Of a DNA stretch of 64,000 nt, positions 45,669-54,035 are shown piece after piece. Numbering within the stretch: the first letter of the stretch is position 1; each line of letters begins with the position of its first letter. The stretch comes from CAWCUU01 sp963798855 (GTDB taxonomy: Bacteria > Gemmatimonadota > Gemmatimonadetes > Longimicrobiales > RSA9), in assembly GCA_963798855.1 (NCBI GenBank), contig CAWCUU010000001.1, positions 1,488,001 through 1,552,000 on the forward strand, in the 5' to 3' direction. The notes under the pieces were generated by a model that worked only from the letters and a program-made list of their open reading frames with translations, did no database searches and was not told the DNA's origin. The position numbers were made by a program, and so were the translations under genes.

Positions 45669-46760
45669 TCAACCTCCGACCTGTGAGAGCGCGAGCAGGC
45701 CGCCCGAGCCAGCGTCGCTCCCCTGCACCAGCCGGTGCCGCTCGGGCTTTACGTCCAGCGTATGGCGGATCAGCGGCTCCAGCGGCTCGCCGCGACGCAG
45801 GGGGGCGCGCAGGTCGGTCTCGAGATCGCCGAAAAGGCACGGGCGCAGCTGTCCCGCAGCGGTCAGCCGCATCCGGTTGCAGCGGTCGCAATAGTTATGG
45901 CTCATCGGCGTGATCACGCCCACCGTGCCGGCCGCTCCAGGGAAGCGGAAGTAGGTGGCCGGCCCGTTGCCGGCCGGCCCCTCCACCGGCTCGATCGCCG
46001 CGATGCCGCGGACGCGCTCCAGCATCTCCGCCGCCGAGATGAACTCCCGGGCGGAGATCCCGAGGTTCGCACCTACGGGCATCACCTCGATGAAGCGCAC
46101 GTGCCAAGGGCGCTCGAGAGTGATCCGGGCGAAGTCTTCCAGCTCGTCGTCGTTGCGACCCCGCATGATGACCGCGTTGACCTTGATCGGGTGGAAGCCG
46201 GCGCGGTCTGCCGCCTCTAGCCCCTCGAGGATCCGTGCGTGCGCGCCGGGCCGGCGCGCGAGCGCGTCGATGCGGTCGGGTCGAAGCGAGTCCAGCGATA
46301 CGTTCACCCGGTCCAGCCCCGCCTGCCTCAGCTCGTCCGCGAGCGGTGCGAGGAGGACCGCGTTCGTCGAGAGGGCAAGATCCTCGATCCCTTCGATGGC
46401 GGCGAGGCGCCGCACGAGGCCCGCGACATCCCGGCGCACCAGCGGCTCACCGCCGGTCAGCCGGACCCGCCGCAGCCCCATTCGCGCCATCGTCGCGACG
46501 ATTCGCTCGATCTCCTCGTACGACAGGATCTCGCTGCGCTGGAGCCACGGCAGTCCTTCGGGCGGCATGCAGTAGACGCAGCGCAGGTTGCACTTGTCGG
46601 TGACGGAGATGCGCAGGTATTCGATGCGTCGCCCGAAGGAGTCGACCATGCGTCCGCCATCGCGGGACGGCTCCTCTCCTCGCCGCTGCTCGAGATCGGA
46701 GCGCAGCCTCGCCGCCTGCTCCAGGCCGTCGCTCACCGACTGCTCCGGGGCATCACTCAC
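45669..46760 (-). CDS. moaA: GTP 3',8-cyclase (MoaA)
   Basis: Radical SAM enzyme that starts molybdopterin synthesis from GTP. The N-terminal cluster motif is CNLRCVYCMPPEGL, the C-terminal GTP-binding cluster region HNYCDRCNRMRLTAAGQLRPC followed by LFGDLETDLRAPLR (quoted in two parts). GTG at 46760 has AGGAG 8 bases upstream and gives 363 residues; ATG at 46649 (MVDSFGRRIEYLRISVTDK) is the usual family start and has a weaker ribosome site. The C-terminus lacks the typical GG pair of MoaA but ends SQVGG, so a GG is present. Confidence 0.93.
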   Translation of the reverse strand: MSDAPEQSVSDGLEQAARLRSDLEQRRGEEPSRDGGRMVDSFGRRIEYLRISVTDKCNLRCVYCMPPEGLPWLQRSEILSYEEIERIVATMARMGLRRVRLTGGEPLVRRDVAGLVRRLAAIEGIEDLALSTNAVLLAPLADELRQAGLDRVNVSLDSLRPDRIDALARRPGAHARILEGLEAADRAGFHPIKVNAVIMRGRNDDELEDFARITLERPWHVRFIEVMPVGANLGISAREFISAAEMLERVRGIAAIEPVEGPAGNGPATYFRFPGAAGTVGVITPMSHNYCDRCNRMRLTAAGQLRPCLFGDLETDLRAPLRRGEPLEPLIRHTLDVKPERHRLVQGSDAGSGGLLALSQVGG

Positions 46761-47238
46761 GACCGGTGCTCCTGCCGCTCCGGTCGCTCGAGCCCCCGGC
46801 CGGAGGCACCTGACCGCCGAGCCACTCGGCGTCCCCGGACGTGTAGTGCTCCTCCTTCCACACCGGCAGCCGCCGCTTGATCTCCTCGATGATGTAGCGG
46901 CACGCCGCGAACGCCTCCTCCCGGTGAGGCGCCGCGACGGCGATCGCGACGCTGGCTTCTCCGACCGACAGCTCGCCACTCCGATGCTCGACCGCGATCC
47001 GCAGCGGACCGCGACCCGACTCTACCCGCGCGGCGGCCTCGCCGGCGATCCGCTCGAGCATCTGCGCAGCCATCCGCTCGTACGCCTCGTAGCGCATTCC
47101 GCTCACCCGGCGCCCGGCGTTGGAGTCGCGCACGGTACCCACGAAAAGCGTCGCGGCGCCACAATCGTGGGCGGCGACCTCCGCGAGGAGCGCGGCCGCG
47201 CCGATTGGCTGGGCCGTGACCGTCGCCCGGACGCTCAT
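46753..47238 (-). CDS. moaE: Molybdopterin synthase large subunit
   Basis: Adds sulfur to precursor Z with MoaD. 161 residues from ATG 47238, which overlaps moaD by 4 bp. FVGTVRDSNAGRRVSGMRYE, AVEHRSGELSVGEASVAIAV, HREEAFAACRYIIEEIKRRL and PVWKEEHYTSGDAEW (catalytic Lys) identify it. A longer upstream frame overlaps moaD and is rejected. Confidence 0.95.
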   Translation of the reverse strand: MSVRATVTAQPIGAAALLAEVAAHDCGAATLFVGTVRDSNAGRRVSGMRYEAYERMAAQMLERIAGEAAARVESGRGPLRIAVEHRSGELSVGEASVAIAVAAPHREEAFAACRYIIEEIKRRLPVWKEEHYTSGDAEWLGGQVPPAGGSSDRSGRSTGRE

Positions 47239-47477
47239 CCGCCCGCCACGGGTGGCAGCAGCGCGACCTCGTCGCCGTCGCTGAGCTCGATGTGGCCGGC
47301 CGCATACTCCTGATTGATCGCGACGACCGGCGACGCCGGGATCGCCGCCAGGCCGGGTCGCGCGCGCAGGACGTGCACGAGATCGGCAGCCGTCGACCCA
47401 GGCGGCAGCTCGACCTCGGTCTCGCCGCTGCCGGCCAGGTCGCGGTAGTGCGCGAACAGGAGAACGCGGATCTTCAT
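47235..47477 (-). CDS. moaD: Molybdopterin synthase sulfur-carrier subunit
   Basis: Ubiquitin-like protein of 80 residues; the C-terminal GG that is thiocarboxylated is present (LLPPVAGG). MKIRVLLFAHYRDLAG is the typical N-terminus. First gene of moaDEA, directly downstream of the third repeat array. Confidence 0.92.
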   Translation of the reverse strand: MKIRVLLFAHYRDLAGSGETEVELPPGSTAADLVHVLRARPGLAAIPASPVVAINQEYAAGHIELSDGDEVALLPPVAGG

Positions 47478-47491
47478 GCGCGAAAGATGGG

Positions 47492-47520
47492 GAATGCCGG
47501 GCGATGAAGGAAGGCGTCAA
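47492..47520 (-). promoter_or_regulatory. Candidate moaDEA promoter
   Basis: TTGACG (47515 to 47520), 17 bases, GCATTC (47492 to 47497), minus strand; the moaD ATG is 15 bases past the -10. Weak -10. Confidence 0.35.
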
Positions 47521-47522
47521 CA

Positions 47523-47690
47523 GCGAGGCGCGAACGGCGAGGCGCGAACGGCAGGCGCTGACCGCAGGCGGCAGGTCGCCTCGCTCTGACCGCCTCCCTG
47601 TTTGCGCCTAGCCGTCAGCGCCTGCCGTCAGCGCCTGCCGTCAGCGCCTGCCGCCAGCGCCTGCCGTCAGCGCCTGCCGTCAGCGCCTGC
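47523..47690. repeat. 13-bp repeat array, locus 3, with an inverted half
   Basis: Right part: five units of CGCCTGCCGTCAG from 47619 to 47683, one with C for T, plus degenerate flanks. Left part (47523 to 47575): units of about 14 bases in the opposite orientation (GCGAGGCGCGAACG twice, GCAGGCGCTGACCG). The two parts can pair over 13 bases (47550 to 47562 with several right-hand copies). The stop of the Spy-like gene (47680 to 47682) is in the last unit, so its C-terminus is repeat-coded. Confidence 0.9.
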
Positions 47691-48147
47691 CCCTCATCCG
47701 CATCACACGCTCGTTGAAGCGGGCGCGGAGGGCGAGGAACTGGGCGTGCTGACGGGGAGTCAGGAAGCCGGACAGGTCGGTGTTCTCCTGCCGCCAGAGC
47801 TCCATCTCCTCCTCGCGCAGCTCGTCGAGGCGGCGCAGCAGTCGAGAAAACTCGGCGTCCTCGGTTCGATCCGAGCGCAGCGCAACGGCGAGCTGGTCCC
47901 GGATCTGGATGGATTCGGTCGCGAGCTGACGGCGTCGCTGCATCGTCCGACGGACCACCTCCGTCAGGCGATCGCGCTGCCGGTCCTGAAGGCTGAGATC
48001 CTTCGCGGCAATGTTGATGAAGCGATCGAGTACTTGAGCCTGCAGCTCTGCCCGATCCGGCCGGCGCGGTGGAGGACCGGGCTCCTGCGCCCGCAGCGCG
48101 GCCGGCAGCGCGAGCCAGAGGAGCATCGCAACGCGCAGCCATCTCAT
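47680..48147 (-). CDS. Spy/CpxP-like periplasmic protein
   Basis: 155 residues with a signal peptide (MRWLRVAMLLWLALPAALRA, cut before QEPG). The mature part is all-helical and Arg/Glu/Gln-rich; TDLSGFLTPRQHAQFLALRA resembles the LTPEQ motif of the Spy/CpxP and zinc-resistance family. It could be a periplasmic chaperone or sensor partner. It is coupled to the anti-sigma gene (4-bp overlap), so envelope stress sensing is likely. Ends in GRR, coded by the repeat array. Confidence 0.75.
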   Translation of the reverse strand: MRWLRVAMLLWLALPAALRAQEPGPPPRRPDRAELQAQVLDRFINIAAKDLSLQDRQRDRLTEVVRRTMQRRRQLATESIQIRDQLAVALRSDRTEDAEFSRLLRRLDELREEEMELWRQENTDLSGFLTPRQHAQFLALRARFNERVMRMRGRR

Positions 48148-48743
48148 GATTGCATCTCCTCGAGCAGCGTCTTCAGCTGATCGTCGGATAGATCATCCAG
48201 CACGGCGCCACCGGCGACGACGCCGTTGGCGGCCGGCCACTCGGGGAGCGGCGAAGTGCTGGGCACGTCGGCTTGGGTCCCGGCGTCGAGCGTCGTCAGC
48301 GCTCCACCGTCGCCATTGGAGATCCGCCAGACGACCGCACCGGCCGTCACCATGATCGTGACTGACGCGGCCAGGGCCCAGCGGCGGGCCCCGGCCGTGC
48401 GGAGCCGGAAGCGGCGCGGCGCGGAGTTGCGGTGGGCGCCGGCAAGCGTGGCCGCGGCGCCTGCCATGACACGGAGGCGGGGACGACCGGCGGCGTCGGC
48501 ACGGCCCGCGGCTTCTGCGGTCGCGGCACGCAGCGCGTCGAGCGAGTGAAGGACCCGCGCCTCGAGGCCCGGCGGCGGCATCGGGGCGCTCGCGCGAAGC
48601 CGGGCGATGAGCGCGGCCTCCATGCGGCACCCGTCGCAGGAGGAGACGTGAGCGTGGAGCGGCGCCGCCCTCTCGGGGGGAAGTCGCTCGGCGTCGAGCT
48701 CCGGTAGGAGCTCCCGAACCTCATCGCAATTGATGTTCGTCAT
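48144..48743 (-). CDS. Anti-sigma factor with zinc-finger (ZAS) domain
   Basis: 199 residues. The N-terminal ZAS motif is HAHVSSCDGCR (His-x3-Cys-x2-Cys), with an upstream CDEVRELLPELDAERL helix. A single transmembrane helix (LAASVTIMVTAGAVVWRI) is at about residues 128 to 147 and leaves a small periplasmic tail. It overlaps the sigma gene by 4 bp. It should hold the sigma factor at the membrane until stress. Confidence 0.85.
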   Translation of the reverse strand: MTNINCDEVRELLPELDAERLPPERAAPLHAHVSSCDGCRMEAALIARLRASAPMPPPGLEARVLHSLDALRAATAEAAGRADAAGRPRLRVMAGAAATLAGAHRNSAPRRFRLRTAGARRWALAASVTIMVTAGAVVWRISNGDGGALTTLDAGTQADVPSTSPLPEWPAANGVVAGGAVLDDLSDDQLKTLLEEMQS

Positions 48744-49312
48744 CGAAGCAGCTCCCTCAGCCGCTTAATGCCGTGATGGTAGTTCACCCTGGCCGACTCC
48801 TCGGTGCAATCCAGCAGGGCCGCCACCTCCCTGTGGCTCAACCCCTGATACGTGCGGAACGACACCGCGAGCCTCTGCTTCTCCGGCAAGCGCGCGAGTG
48901 CCTGCTCCATCCGCTCCGTCTCCGTTCGCAGCACGGCCTGCGCGGACGGGTCCGCATCGGAGGACGGTACCAGCTCCGCGGCGGCCAGCGCACTCTCGCG
49001 CTTGCGTCCCTGACGTCGCAGCGAGGAGCGCGCCGCATTTAGAGCTATGCGGAGCAGCCAGGTGCGGAAGCTGGCATCGCCGCGATAGCCGGGTAGGGCC
49101 CGTAGCGCGAGCATCCACGCCTCCTGCGCCACGTCCTGCGCGGCATCGACGTCGCCGACGACGCGCAGCGCCGCCTGATACACGGCGGCCAGGTGGCGCG
49201 AGACGAGCGCCTCCAGCGCCCCCGCGTCACCGGCGCGCGCCGCAGCGACGAGTGTCTCGTCGCTTTCATCCGCCGCGCTCAGCTTCCGTGCGATGCTTGC
49301 GTTGTCGTCCAC
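48740..49312 (-). CDS. ECF-type RNA polymerase sigma factor
   Basis: 190 residues. Region 2 (HLAAVYQAALRVVGDVDAAQ and DVAQEAWMLALRALPGYRGD, FRTWLLRIALNAARSSLRRQ) and region 4 (LARLPEKQRLAVSFRTYQGL, SHREVAALLDCTEESARVNY) are clear. GTG start at 49312 with AGGAG 5 to 6 bases upstream. It is first in the sigma/anti-sigma/Spy-like operon, right after the HU terminator. Confidence 0.92.
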   Translation of the reverse strand: MDDNASIARKLSAADESDETLVAAARAGDAGALEALVSRHLAAVYQAALRVVGDVDAAQDVAQEAWMLALRALPGYRGDASFRTWLLRIALNAARSSLRRQGRKRESALAAAELVPSSDADPSAQAVLRTETERMEQALARLPEKQRLAVSFRTYQGLSHREVAALLDCTEESARVNYHHGIKRLRELLR

Positions 49313-49345
49313 CCTGCTCCTAAGACGCGCCGGGCGACCGATCCG

Positions 49346-49389
49346 TTAAACGCGAAAGCGCCCCGCCCGCGCTTGGCGGGAGGGGCGCT
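49346..49389 (-). terminator. Intrinsic terminator of the HU gene
   Basis: Hairpin 49357 to 49389: AGCGCCCC pairs with GGGGCGCT, with CCCGC/GCGGG inside. On the minus strand it is followed by TTTCGCGTTT. It sits 26 bases past the HU stop and 34 bases before the sigma-factor start. Confidence 0.8.
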
Positions 49390-49414
49390 CCGGCGTGGGT
49401 CCTCTTGGAGCCGG

Positions 49415-49708
49415 TCAGCCGTCGCCGTTCTCGGACACCTGCGAGCGCAGATCCTTCGACGGCTTGAATACGGGGACGGCCCGCGACGGGACCTTGACGG
49501 GGTCCCCGGTCCGCGGATTGCGCGCCATGCGCGAACGACGTTCGCGCACCTTGAACGTGCCGAAGCCGCGGATCTCGATGTGCTGGTGGTCTGCCAGCGC
49601 CTGCTTGATCGCATTCAGCAGCCCGTCCACCACGAGCGCGCAATCCTTCTTGGTGATGCCGGGTCCGATGGCATCGGCTACCTGCTCGACGAGATCCGCT
49701 TTGGTCAT
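49415..49708 (-). CDS. HU/IHF family DNA-binding protein
   Basis: 97 residues. MTKADLVEQVADAIGPGITK, IEIRGFGTFKVRERRSRMAR and NPRTGDPVKVPSRAVPVFKP identify the family; the arm has the proline-containing NPRTG motif. It bends DNA and shapes the nucleoid. GGAGG lies 4 bases before the ATG. It has a terminator of its own. HU versus IHF subunit cannot be resolved. Confidence 0.95.
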   Translation of the reverse strand: MTKADLVEQVADAIGPGITKKDCALVVDGLLNAIKQALADHQHIEIRGFGTFKVRERRSRMARNPRTGDPVKVPSRAVPVFKPSKDLRSQVSENGDG

Positions 49709-49956
49709 GGTTCCTCCGTGCCGGCTTCGTGTCCGTCGGTCGGGTGCCGGTTGCCCGACGCGCGCCAGTGGTGTCCGGGATGACGATCCGGGGGCACGCC
49801 CATCCGTTCCGAGCCGGTCGACCGCTTCAGTGCGGAGTACCTGGTGCTGGACAGCGGGCGGGCGGCGCGAGGCCGTCGGATATGATCGTTGTCGCCGAAC
49901 TCGTTATCCGTAAACGTGATAGGCGCGCCTAGATTAACGCGCCGCCGTCGTCCCCG
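49709..49956. promoter_or_regulatory. HU upstream region with candidate promoter and a TAGGCGCGCCTA palindrome
   Basis: On the minus strand TTGACG (49955 to 49960, overlapping the carA stop), 18 bases, TAATCT (49931 to 49936), would give a leader over 200 bases. The 12-base palindrome TAGGCGCGCCTA (49920 to 49931) overlaps the -10 and may be an operator. No coding frame is convincing here. Confidence 0.35.
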
Positions 49957-51084
49957 TCAAGGCTTCTGAGTCACCGCCGCCGGGCGCTCCTCCATCCGCG
50001 ACACGAAGCGATCGAACAGATAACGGGAGTCGTGGGGTCCCGGAGCGGACTCGGGATGGTACTGAACGCTGAAGATCGGCAGCTCACGGTGCTCGATCCC
50101 TTCGACCGTGCCGTCGTTGAGATTGACGTGGGTAAGGCGAACGGCCGGCGCATCGGGGACTTCGTCTCCCTCGCCGCCGCGCACTGCGAAGCCGTGGTTC
50201 TGCGCCGTGATCTCGACCTCTCCGGTGTCGAGGCGCCGGACTGGGTGATTCCCACCGCGGTGGCCATAAAGCAGCTTGTAGGTGCGGGCGCCGTAGGCGC
50301 GGGCGACGAGTTGGTGCCCGAGACAGATTCCGAAGATGGGCATGCCCTCGTCGCCGGCGGCCCGGATGGCGCGCAGGGCGGGCTCGACCGCCTGCGGGTC
50401 GCCGGGCCCGTTCGACAGGAAGAGCCCATCCGGCTCGCGTTCGAGGACGGATTCCAGGGGCGTGGCGGCCGGGACGACGGTGACCCTGCAGCCGCGATCC
50501 GCCAGCAGTCGAGGGGAGTGTGCCTTCACGCCGAAGTCGTAGGCCACGACGTGAAAGCGCTCGATCCCGACTGCGGGTACGACGTACTCCCGCGTCGTCG
50601 TCACGTCGCCGGTGAGGTCCAGGTTCTCCATGCGGGGGTGCGCCTGGATCATCGCCATGACGTCGTCCCGGCTGACGCCGGCGGGCGCGATTGCGCCCCG
50701 CATCGCCCCTGCGGAGCGGATGTGTCGCGTGAGCGCGCGCGTGTCCACCTCGCTGATGGCGACGATGCCGTTGCGCTCGAGGTAGGCCGGCAGCGAGCCC
50801 TCCGCCCGCCAGCCGCTGTGGACCCGGGCCATTTCCCGGACGACGAAGCCCGCGACCTGCGGATGTGGCGACTCCTCGTCCTCCCGCGTGACGCCGTAGT
50901 TGCCGATGAGCGGATACGTCATCGTCACGATCTGCCCCGCGTAGGACGGGTCGGTCAGCACCTCCTGATAGCCCATCATGGAGGTGTTGAAGACGACCTC
51001 TCCGGTAGCAATGCGTTCGGCGCCCACCGCCTCTCCGGCAAAGGCGCGACCATCCTCGAGGAGCAGAATCGCTGGATTCGACAT
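49957..51084 (-). CDS. carA: Carbamoyl-phosphate synthase small subunit
   Basis: Glutamine amidotransferase subunit for arginine and pyrimidine synthesis. From ATG 51084 it has 375 residues: MSNPAILLLEDGRAFAGEAV, the domain VVFNTSMMGYQEVLTDPSYA, the nucleophile GICLGHQLVA and the His/Glu site VQYHPESAPGPHDS. A longer frame is rejected because it lies over the promoter. carB is not in the window. The window's carbamate kinase uses the same product but is far away. Confidence 0.96.
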   Translation of the reverse strand: MSNPAILLLEDGRAFAGEAVGAERIATGEVVFNTSMMGYQEVLTDPSYAGQIVTMTYPLIGNYGVTREDEESPHPQVAGFVVREMARVHSGWRAEGSLPAYLERNGIVAISEVDTRALTRHIRSAGAMRGAIAPAGVSRDDVMAMIQAHPRMENLDLTGDVTTTREYVVPAVGIERFHVVAYDFGVKAHSPRLLADRGCRVTVVPAATPLESVLEREPDGLFLSNGPGDPQAVEPALRAIRAAGDEGMPIFGICLGHQLVARAYGARTYKLLYGHRGGNHPVRRLDTGEVEITAQNHGFAVRGGEGDEVPDAPAVRLTHVNLNDGTVEGIEHRELPIFSVQYHPESAPGPHDSRYLFDRFVSRMEERPAAVTQKP

Positions 51085-51116
51085 GTTCGACGCGGGGTAG
51101 GCTGACAGGTCGGTGC

Positions 51117-51144
51117 AAGTTATGGTCGCACAAACGGTTGTCAA
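51117..51144 (-). promoter_or_regulatory. Promoter of carA
   Basis: TTGACA (51139 to 51144), 16 bases, TAACTT (51117 to 51122), minus strand, about 33 bases before the ATG. Confidence 0.5.
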
Positions 51145-51239
51145 GGACGGCGATGAAGCCGGCGGCGTGGATCGGAAGGCGGCCCTGAAGGCAGCGCCGG
51201 TATTGCGACGCACACGCCGACCCCCGAGCTTCCGCGCCC

Positions 51240-51824
51240 ATGGACCCTCTCGTCTACATCTATGCGGATGAATCCTGCCTGGGCAACCAGTTCCAGGATC
51301 GGGATTCGCCGGGCGGAGCTGCGGCGCTCTTCGAGATCTGGCAGAAGCAGAGCTGGCAGCGACGCGACCTCTACCTCAGCGAGCCGCGCACGACGAACAA
51401 CCGGATGGCGCTGGCCGGCGCCGCCGCGGCGCTCGATGCGCTGCGCCGGCCCTGTCGCGTGATCTTCACCTCGGACTCGCAGTATCTCGTGAAAGGGATG
51501 CGGGAGTGGGTGCCCGCTTGGATCCGGCGCGACTGGCGGCGCAAGACGGGACCGGTGGAGAACATGGAGCTGTGGCAGGCTTTACTGAGGAGCGCCACGC
51601 CCCACCGGGTGGACTGGCGGTGGGTGCGCGGACACGCCGGGCACCCCCAGAACGAGTACGCGAACGACCTCGCCGTGAACGCTGCGCGGCAGCAGACCCG
51701 CTCGCCCGGGCTCGTGGACTCGGGGTTCGACGCGTGGCTGGAGGCGGAGCGGGAAAGGGACCGCTATTGGGACTTCATCGAGCACGCTCCGCCACCCGAG
51801 GACGAAGCGTTCGACCCCGTCTGA
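51240..51824 (+). CDS. RNase H-like protein with altered catalytic positions
   Basis: 194 residues aligned with RNase HI over its first 150. Asp10 (YADESCLGN), Asp79 (FTSDSQYLVKG) and His132 (RGHAGHP) are kept. The Glu of the DEDD set is Ala57 in TTNNRMALAG (canonical NNRMEL), and the last Asp position is Asn142 in NEYANDLA; the DNA codon for 57 is GCG. About 15 extra residues (QFQDRDSPGG) sit where RNase HI has its glycine-rich turn, and a 45-residue acidic tail follows. Activity on RNA-DNA hybrids is doubtful. Isolated on the plus strand; convergent with lipB. Confidence 0.8.
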   Translation: MDPLVYIYADESCLGNQFQDRDSPGGAAALFEIWQKQSWQRRDLYLSEPRTTNNRMALAGAAAALDALRRPCRVIFTSDSQYLVKGMREWVPAWIRRDWRRKTGPVENMELWQALLRSATPHRVDWRWVRGHAGHPQNEYANDLAVNAARQQTRSPGLVDSGFDAWLEAERERDRYWDFIEHAPPPEDEAFDPV

Positions 51825-51830
51825 CCTCGC

Positions 51831-52520
51831 TCAGCTGCGGGGCGGCGCGTCCGGGCGGCGCTCGAACACTTCGGCGAAGGCGCGTATCACTGCACCGGCG
51901 ACGTCGTCCATCTCGACCTCGCGCCCCAGCCTGCGCTCGATCGAGGTGACGCCGTGGTCGCGGATGCCGCACGGCACGATCGCGTCGAAGAAGCTCAGGT
52001 CCGTCGCGACGTTCAACGCGAAGCCGTGAGACGTGATCCAGCCGCTCGAGACGCGCACGCCGATCGCGCACACCTTCTCGTCCGCGAGCCACACGCCGGT
52101 GAGGCCGGACTTGCGGCTTCCCTTCAGCCCGAGCTCGAGCAGCGCGTGGATCACGACCTCCTCGAGATCGCGCACGTAGCGATGGAGATCGCGGCGCTCG
52201 GGCTCGAGGGCGAGGATCGGATAACCGATGAGCTGCCCGGGCCCGTGGTAGGTCACGTCGCCGCCGCGACCGGTCTCGAAGACGTCCAGCCCGACCATGC
52301 GCCGCTCGGGCTCGGGAAGCAGCACGTTCTCCACACGGGCCGAGGTGCCGAGCGTGATGACGTGGGGGTGCTCGAGCAGGAGGAGGCGGTCCGGGATCTC
52401 GCCGCTGCGGCGTCGCCGGACCAGCCGGTCCTGGAGAGTAAGCGCCTCGGCGTACCCGACGATCCCGAGGCGCCTGACCTCCAGAACGGGGACGGACGAA
52501 CCGGCCTCAACGAAGCTCAT
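51831..52520 (-). CDS. lipB: Octanoyltransferase (LipB)
   Basis: Moves octanoyl from ACP to lipoyl domains, the first step of lipoate attachment. 229 residues. RGGDVTYHGPGQLIGYPIL, the Lys in LADEKVCAIGV and the Cys nucleophile in DAIVPCGI are present. 20 bp after the E2 gene, whose lipoyl domain is a substrate. lipA is not in the window. Confidence 0.95.
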   Translation of the reverse strand: MSFVEAGSSVPVLEVRRLGIVGYAEALTLQDRLVRRRRSGEIPDRLLLLEHPHVITLGTSARVENVLLPEPERRMVGLDVFETGRGGDVTYHGPGQLIGYPILALEPERRDLHRYVRDLEEVVIHALLELGLKGSRKSGLTGVWLADEKVCAIGVRVSSGWITSHGFALNVATDLSFFDAIVPCGIRDHGVTSIERRLGREVEMDDVAGAVIRAFAEVFERRPDAPPRS

Positions 52521-52540
52521 CGCCGGCGCCGATCCGCCGC

Positions 52541-53990
52541 TCAGGCGGTCTCCTCCGGAAAGCTCTGCAGGAACTCCCGCAGTCGGGCCAGGAAGCGCGC
52601 GGCGTCGGCGCCGTCCACGATGCGGTGGTCGTAGCCGAGCGAGAAGAGTGACCGCTTGCGGATCGCTATTGCGTCGGTGCCGTCCACCTCCTCGACGACC
52701 GGGCGTTTTTCGATCGCGCCCGTGCCGAGGATCGCCGCGGTTCCCTCCGGGATCACCGGCATGCCGACCATGGTGCCGAGCACGCCCGGGTTCGTGATGG
52801 AGAAGGTCGCCCCTGTGACCTCGTCCGGCTTGAGCTTGCGCTCACGGGCGCGCGCGGCGAGGTCGTTGATGCGCTTCGCGACGCCGACCAGGTTCAGCTC
52901 GTCGGCGTTGCGGATGACCGGTACGATCAGGCCGGGATTCAGGTCCACGGCGATGCCAATGTTGATGTCGCCGCGGTAGAGCAGATTGTCACCGGAGACC
53001 GTCGCGTTCACGTTCGGGAACTCCTGGAGCACACGGGCGCAGGCGAACGCCACGAACGCGGTATAGCTGACCTTGACGCCGTTCTCCTCCCAGCGCTTCT
53101 TGCCGGCGCTCCGCACGCGGTCCACGCGCGTGAAGTCGATCTCGATGAAGCTGTGCACGTGGGGGGCAGTGCGCTTCGCCCGGACCATGTGATCCGCCGT
53201 CAGCTTGCGGATCCGGTCCATCGGCTCGATGCGGTCGTGCTCCCGCGCGGGGAACTCCGGATGGCGGACGCGGCCATAGAAGATATCCCAGAACCGATCT
53301 TCGGTGATCGCCTCGCCGGACGGCTCCAGCTGCGGCGGCCGCGTCGTGCCGACCTCCACCTGGCCGGGCTTGCCGGCGGGTGCCGCGGGCGCCCTTCCCC
53401 GCTGATCGATGAAACCGAGGATGTCCTGCTTGGTGACCCGCCCCGCGTGGCCCGTGCCGGGCACTTCCTGCAGATCGACGTCGTGCTCCGAAGCAATGCG
53501 GCGAACCAGCGGCGTCGAGCGACGCCGCAACCGTTCCTCCGCCGTCTCCGGGCCTTCGCCCGAGCGGCCGTTGCCGCTGGGCTCGGTCGCCGCAGCGGGG
53601 CGTCGGGCCGGCTCTTCCGCGGTCGCGGCCGGCGCCGCGGACGGCTTCGCGGGCTGCGCGGCCTCCGGCTCCGCCTCGGGTTCGGACGGCACCTCGGTGG
53701 CGGGCTCCCCGCCGCCGGCATCCCGCGGGGCCGCGGCCGCCGCTCCCTTCTCCGTCTCAATGTAGGCGACGACGGTACCGACCTCGACGGTCTCGCCCTC
53801 GGAGACGACCACTTCGGCGAGAGTGCCGGCGGCCGGAGCCGGGATCTCGGCGTCCACCTTGTCGGTCGAGATTTCCAGGATCGGCTCGTCTCGCTGAACG
53901 CTGTCGCCGACCTTCTTCAGCCATCTCGGAGACCGTGCCCTCCGCAATGGATTCGCCCATCTGAGGCATCGGGACTTCGATTCTCGCCAT
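52541..53990 (-). CDS. 2-oxoacid dehydrogenase E2 (dihydrolipoyl acyltransferase), frameshifted near 53924-53931
   Basis: From ATG 53990 the first 21 codons (MARIEVPMPQMGESIAEGTV) are the lipoyl-domain start; one extra base follows, and the shifted frame reads WLKKVGDSVQRDEPILEIST with the lipoyl Lys in STDKVDAEI. Then an Ala/Pro/Glu linker, the E1/E3-binding domain (STPLVRRIASEHDVDLQEVP), and the catalytic domain ending SLGYDHRIVDGADAARF (His, Asp). About 482 residues after repair. The frame read alone from the shifted part would lack the proper first strand. Pyruvate or branched-chain specificity is not clear. Confidence 0.88.
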
Positions 53991-54035
53991 TGCTCAGACT
54001 CCCACGCGGATCGTTGAGTCGCGCATTCTCGTTCC

